Under the pieces are notes generated by a model that saw nothing but the letters and a program-made list of their open reading frames with translations, had not been told where the DNA came from and did no database searches. Below are positions 14,178-16,512 of a stretch of 16,512 nt of DNA, one piece after another. Made by a program: the position numbers and the translations under genes. This stretch comes from an uncultured Selenomonadales bacterium (GTDB lineage: Bacteria; Bacillota; Negativicutes; Selenomonadales; Selenomonadaceae), in assembly GCA_947165405.1 (NCBI GenBank), contig CAMVAG010000019.1, positions 1 to 16,512 on the forward strand, written 5' to 3'. How positions within the stretch are numbered: position 1 is the stretch's first letter; each line of letters opens with the position of its first letter.

Positions 14178-14208
14178 AAATTTTCCCTCCCAAAAATAAT
14201 TTTTATGC

Positions 14209-14239
14209 ATTATACAGCATTGAAGTTATATCTTGTCAA
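14209..14239 (-). promoter_or_regulatory. Promoter of the aldehyde dehydrogenase gene
   Basis: Minus strand: consensus -35 TTGACA (14239-14234) and consensus -10 TATAAT (14214-14209), both perfect, but with a 19-base spacer, longer than the optimal 17. A suboptimal spacer between perfect hexamers can indicate activator- or supercoiling-dependent control. Confidence 0.75.
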
Positions 14240-14347
14240 GCGGAAAAAATTTTTATTCGGCGCGTTGGTAAAGTACAATGTCTGCTTTGATTCAGCGTTT
14301 AAATAACTTTTGTATTTTAAATCTACTTTTCTTTTGCAGGTGTTTTT

Positions 14348-14399
14348 AACGCGGGCGGCCGTCGTTCGTGACGGCCGGGTTTATCCTCACCGCTGCGTT
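14348..14399 (-). other. Nested hairpin downstream of scfB
   Basis: A perfect eight-base stem, CGGCCGTC (14356-14363) with GACGGCCG (14370-14377), has a six-base loop. It is enclosed by AACGC (14348-14352) and GCGTT (14395-14399). It begins 16 bases after the scfB stop. No T-tract follows on the minus strand (AAAAACACC instead), so intrinsic termination is doubtful. It could protect the 3' end of the scfB mRNA or be part of a small structured RNA. The rest of 14240-14347 is A/T-rich with no gene seen. Confidence 0.45.
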
Positions 14400-14414
14400 T
14401 CGACTTTAACAACA

Positions 14415-15743
14415 CTAGGCAAGCTTGGCTTGAATGTATATCGCGCATTCAAGTCTTTTCTTTTGAATTTCACAGCCAACCTCGTACGGCTCGCGAATGT
14501 CTCCGTGAAATAAATCGTTGTTCGCCTGACAGCCGCCGCTGCAAAAAAATTTCGCCCAACACTCAAGACACTTCGGCTTATTCAAAACGTGCGACTCTCG
14601 AAAATATTTCAGCCAATGCCGCGCAGATTTATCCACGCCGTCAAAAATATTTCCAAGCTTGTAACGTTCGCGCCCGACAAATTGATGGCAAGGATACAAG
14701 TCGCCGTTCTCGGCTACCGCAAAATATTCGTGCCCAGCGCCGCAACCCGAAAGCCTCTTGGCAACGCAAGGACCGTTCGATAAATCAACATTGAAGTGGA
14801 AAAAGAAAAAGCCTCTGCCCTCGCGGCGATGTGCAAGGTAAGCTTCGGTCAAGCGGTCGTATTCCTCGCGAATGCGCGGCAAGTCTTCTTGAGTCAAAGC
14901 AAGCGGCGAATCCTTCAAGACGACCGGCTCAATCGAAAGAATATCGAAGCCCGCCTCGTGAGCACTCAACACATCAGCCGTGAAGTCCAAATTTTTTTTC
15001 GTGTAGGTGCCGCGAAGATAATAATTTTCTCCGCCGCGACTTGCAACGAATCTTTGAAAATTTTTAAGCACGCGCTCGTAGCTGCCGCGCCCGCTTATGT
15101 CGGGTCTCATGGCGTCGTGAATTTCCTTGCGCCCGTCCAAACTCAACACGACGGAAATATTATTTTCATTGAGCCACGAGGAAATTTTTTCGTCAAGCAA
15201 GATGCCGTTCGTCGTCAGCGTCAGCTTGAAAATTTTTCCCGTGTCAAGCTCGCGCTGTCGAACGTATTCGGTGACGGCTTTGACCGTTCGAAAATTTATC
15301 AGAGGTTCGCCGCCGAAAAAATCTATCTCGCAATGTTTTCTTATGCCCGAATTTTTTATGATAAAGTCGACAGCCGCACGCCCGACTTCTTCAGACATAA
15401 CCGCCCTGTGTCCGTAAGTGCCGCCCTCGCCGAAACAATATTTGCAGCGCAGGTTGCAATCTTGCGCAACCATGAGGCAAAGACTTTTCACGACGCCGCG
15501 TGCCGCAAAAGTCGGAGGAACTTCCATATCGGGCGCAAAGAGAAAACCTTCCTCAATCAGCGCGTGCAGTTCGCTCAAAATTTCGGCGGTGTCTTCAAAA
15601 GGATACTTCGATAAAATTTCCGCGTCGTTCGTGCCGTCGAAGTCGTCGAGGATTTTAAACGTCGTCTCGTCGATAAGATGAACCGCGCCGCTGTTCACGT
15701 CCAACAAAATATAATCGTCGCCCTGCTTGAATTTGTGAATCAT
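14415..15743 (-). CDS. scfB: SCIFF-type thioether cross-link maturase (radical SAM/SPASM)
   Basis: A 442-residue radical SAM peptide maturase that forms Cys-to-alpha-carbon thioether links in the small SCIFF (six cysteines in forty-five) peptide. The N-terminus (KFKQGDDYILLDVNSGAVHL, 4-23) is the precursor-recognition region typical of this family. The SAM cluster motif is CNLRCKYC (Cys96, 100, 103), followed by FFGGEP and LTLTTNG. The C-terminal SPASM/twitch region is rich in cysteines (CVAKRLSGCGAGHEYF, DLYPCHQF, CLECWAKFFCSGGCQ, GCEIQKK) for two auxiliary clusters. The ATG at 15743 has GGAGG seven bases upstream. In other genomes the precursor gene scfA sits immediately upstream; here that place is taken by a YgiT-type zinc-finger gene 24 bases away, and no six-cysteine small frame was found in the window. 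Confidence 0.9.
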   Translation of the reverse strand: MIHKFKQGDDYILLDVNSGAVHLIDETTFKILDDFDGTNDAEILSKYPFEDTAEILSELHALIEEGFLFAPDMEVPPTFAARGVVKSLCLMVAQDCNLRCKYCFGEGGTYGHRAVMSEEVGRAAVDFIIKNSGIRKHCEIDFFGGEPLINFRTVKAVTEYVRQRELDTGKIFKLTLTTNGILLDEKISSWLNENNISVVLSLDGRKEIHDAMRPDISGRGSYERVLKNFQRFVASRGGENYYLRGTYTKKNLDFTADVLSAHEAGFDILSIEPVVLKDSPLALTQEDLPRIREEYDRLTEAYLAHRREGRGFFFFHFNVDLSNGPCVAKRLSGCGAGHEYFAVAENGDLYPCHQFVGRERYKLGNIFDGVDKSARHWLKYFRESHVLNKPKCLECWAKFFCSGGCQANNDLFHGDIREPYEVGCEIQKKRLECAIYIQAKLA

Positions 15744-15767
15744 TTCATTGCCTCCGCCTCCGAAAGT

Positions 15768-15998
15768 TCACGCCGCTTGATTGTAGTCAATCACGGAAAT
15801 TTTTTCGGAATTTTTTTTGTAAGCCGCAACCAATTTTTCGATTTTCTCAATTACCGACGTGGAAAAGACAGCTTCGCCGCATTGGTCACATTTCCAACAC
15901 GGCACGTTCTCAATAATCAGATAGCCGCCGTTCAATTTTGCAAAATACGTTTCAAAGCCTTCGACCATCTGCCCGCCTCTGCAAACCAAACAATTCAT
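15768..15998 (-). CDS. YgiT/MqsA-type zinc-finger protein, probable antitoxin
   Basis: 76 residues. Two CxxC knuckles (Cys3/Cys6 in NCLVC and CDQC in the second half of WKCDQCGEAVF) form the YgiT-type zinc finger found at the N-terminus of MqsA antitoxins. The remainder is a single amphipathic helix (SVIEKIEKLVAAYKKNSEKI). The DNA-binding helix-turn-helix of full MqsA is absent, so autoregulation by this protein alone is unlikely. It follows the DUF4258 gene by six bases, with AGGAGG upstream of the ATG at 15998. DUF4258-YgiT pairs are widespread and treated as toxin-antitoxin modules of the MqsRA type. The assignment as antitoxin is therefore by family and neighbour. Confidence 0.85.
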   Translation of the reverse strand: MNCLVCRGGQMVEGFETYFAKLNGGYLIIENVPCWKCDQCGEAVFSTSVIEKIEKLVAAYKKNSEKISVIDYNQAA

Positions 15999-16004
15999 AA
16001 GTCC

Positions 16005-16313
16005 TTACCTCCTGCTTCTGAAATCTTCGCTCCATTTGTCACCGTCGGGAAAATATGCCGTGATTATTCTGCTCGCCGTGCCTCCGTCACTCAATACCAC
16101 ATGAATTTTTTCGCCTTGCAAATTTTCTCCCAATACCAAACAACTCGGATAGGGATAATCGTTCGGGTATTGCTCAATTATTTCGCCGGTGTTTATCGCG
16201 TTATGAACATCGGCAACGTTTATTCTGCGTTCGTAAAATCTTTCCGAAGCATGATTGGTTGCAAAAATTTTATCTTCCGAAGAATATCGTCGGAGGGTTT
16301 CAATCTCAATCAA
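16005..16313 (-). CDS. DUF4258 protein, probable RelE/MqsR-fold toxin
   Basis: 102 residues. The DUF4258 core is recognisable from the N-terminal HASERFYERRI (family H..R...R.I motif), GEIIEQYPND, the strand pattern PSCLVLGE and KIHVVLSDGG, and the closing AYFPDGDKW. Proteins of this family are thought to adopt an mRNA-interferase-like fold and pair with YgiT zinc-finger antitoxins such as the one six bases downstream. I start at TTG 16313, with GGAGG ten bases upstream inside the end of the methyltransferase gene. The frame continues to an ATG at 16442, but that part is the methyltransferase region read out of frame. It begins four bases after the methyltransferase stop, so all three genes look like one operon. 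Confidence 0.8.
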   Translation of the reverse strand: MIEIETLRRYSSEDKIFATNHASERFYERRINVADVHNAINTGEIIEQYPNDYPYPSCLVLGENLQGEKIHVVLSDGGTASRIITAYFPDGDKWSEDFRSRR

Positions 16314-16317
16314 TTTG

Positions 16318-16512
16318 TCACCGCCTCCGCCGAATGAACAATCGCTTATAAATATCTTTGCCGTTAATCTTTGCGCCCCATGACGTGCCGTCTTTGTGGC
16401 AGCCGCAATCGCCGTAGCTGTAAGTGCAACCGAGAATTTCAAATTGATTGGGATTGTATTTGTCGAGGAAAGTAATCGGCACGCCCATGACGCCGAAATA
16501 ATCTTCGGGGAT
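16318..16512 (-). CDS. EcoRI-family adenine-specific DNA methyltransferase, C-terminal end only (runs off the window)
   Basis: The last 64 residues of a gene entering from beyond the right edge, in frame from base 16512 to the TGA at 16320-16318. The stretch GVMGVPITFLDKYNPNQFEI (7-26) and the closing KINGKDIYKRLFIRRRR segment are characteristic of the EcoRI methylase family tail. These enzymes methylate adenine in DNA and occur both with restriction enzymes and as stand-alone methylases on mobile elements. Here the segment between those two landmarks has Cys29, Cys36 and Cys38 followed by His39, which I do not recall as usual. Catalytic motifs lie outside the window. The gene probably heads the operon with the DUF4258/YgiT pair. 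Confidence 0.8.
   Translation of the reverse strand: MPEDYFGVMGVPITFLDKYNPNQFEILGCTYSYGDCGCHKDGTSWGAKINGKDIYKRLFIRRRR

Noticed and set aside
14323..14415. A 30-codon GTG frame just after scfB, considered as a peptide substrate
   Set aside because: No ribosome binding site, no cysteine, and it contains the GC hairpin, so it does not look like a SCIFF or other maturase precursor.
14796..15614. Plus-strand open frame of 272 codons
   Set aside because: It is a mirror of scfB; codon bias of the real gene keeps the opposite strand open, and the product looks like no known protein.
16314..16442. N-terminal extension of the DUF4258 protein to an ATG
   Set aside because: That stretch codes for the methyltransferase tail in another frame; the family match begins at the TTG at 16313, which has GGAGG upstream.
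1..16512. CRISPR arrays, insertion sequences, integrases or attachment sites
   Set aside because: No spaced direct repeats, transposase motifs, terminal repeats or duplicated tRNA 3' end were seen, although several gene products have defence or mobile character.

Overview
The window reads as chromosome of a low-to-moderate GC Bacillota bacterium. Ribosome binding sites are strong AGGAGG/GGAGG types, GTG and TTG starts are used freely, and there is a SCIFF-type radical SAM maturase; I lean to Negativicutes or a relative, but that is inference. All 19 protein genes and the single tRNA lie on the minus strand, tightly packed, many overlapping by 4-32 bases. No plus-strand gene is convincing. No gene-free stretch exceeds 300 bases; the longest is 14178-14414.

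In transcription order (right to left). (1) 16512-14415: the tail of an EcoRI-family adenine methyltransferase, a DUF4258 / YgiT-zinc-finger pair of toxin-antitoxin type, and the SCIFF maturase scfB, which has no recognisable SCIFF precursor beside it. (2) 14239-12642: an NAD(P)-dependent aldehyde dehydrogenase as a single-gene unit with its own promoter and a strong bidirectional terminator. (3) 12621-11940: a GIY-YIG nuclease fused to an Xre-type helix-turn-helix, with its own promoter. (4) 11907-9093: a possible operon of a DarT1-associated NADAR-family protein with no toxin gene next to it, a full-length ThrE-type threonine/serine exporter, an 84-residue coiled-coil/membrane protein and an unrecognised 165-residue protein. 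(5) 9089-3533: tRNA-Pro(CGG) with a good promoter, then an alpha/beta hydrolase, pth, a cysteine-rich radical SAM protein of unknown function, a small AAA+ ATPase and proS, ending in a terminator-like hairpin. This is a translation-flavoured block (tRNA-Pro, peptidyl-tRNA hydrolase, prolyl-tRNA synthetase). (6) 3509-852: a MotA-like protein with a long coiled-coil tail, a MotB/OmpA-like protein and an HNH endonuclease. Their order and architecture match a compact Zorya type II (zorA-zorB-zorE) anti-phage system. thiD (thiamine biosynthesis) follows only 4 bases later.

The outstanding feature is the Zorya-like cassette set directly between two housekeeping genes, proS and thiD. Two further loci have defence or conflict flavour: the GIY-YIG-HTH fusion next to the orphan NADAR gene, and the methyltransferase plus DUF4258/YgiT pair. 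Separately, the palindromic octamer AAAATTTT occurs about thirty times by my hand count, far above expectation.
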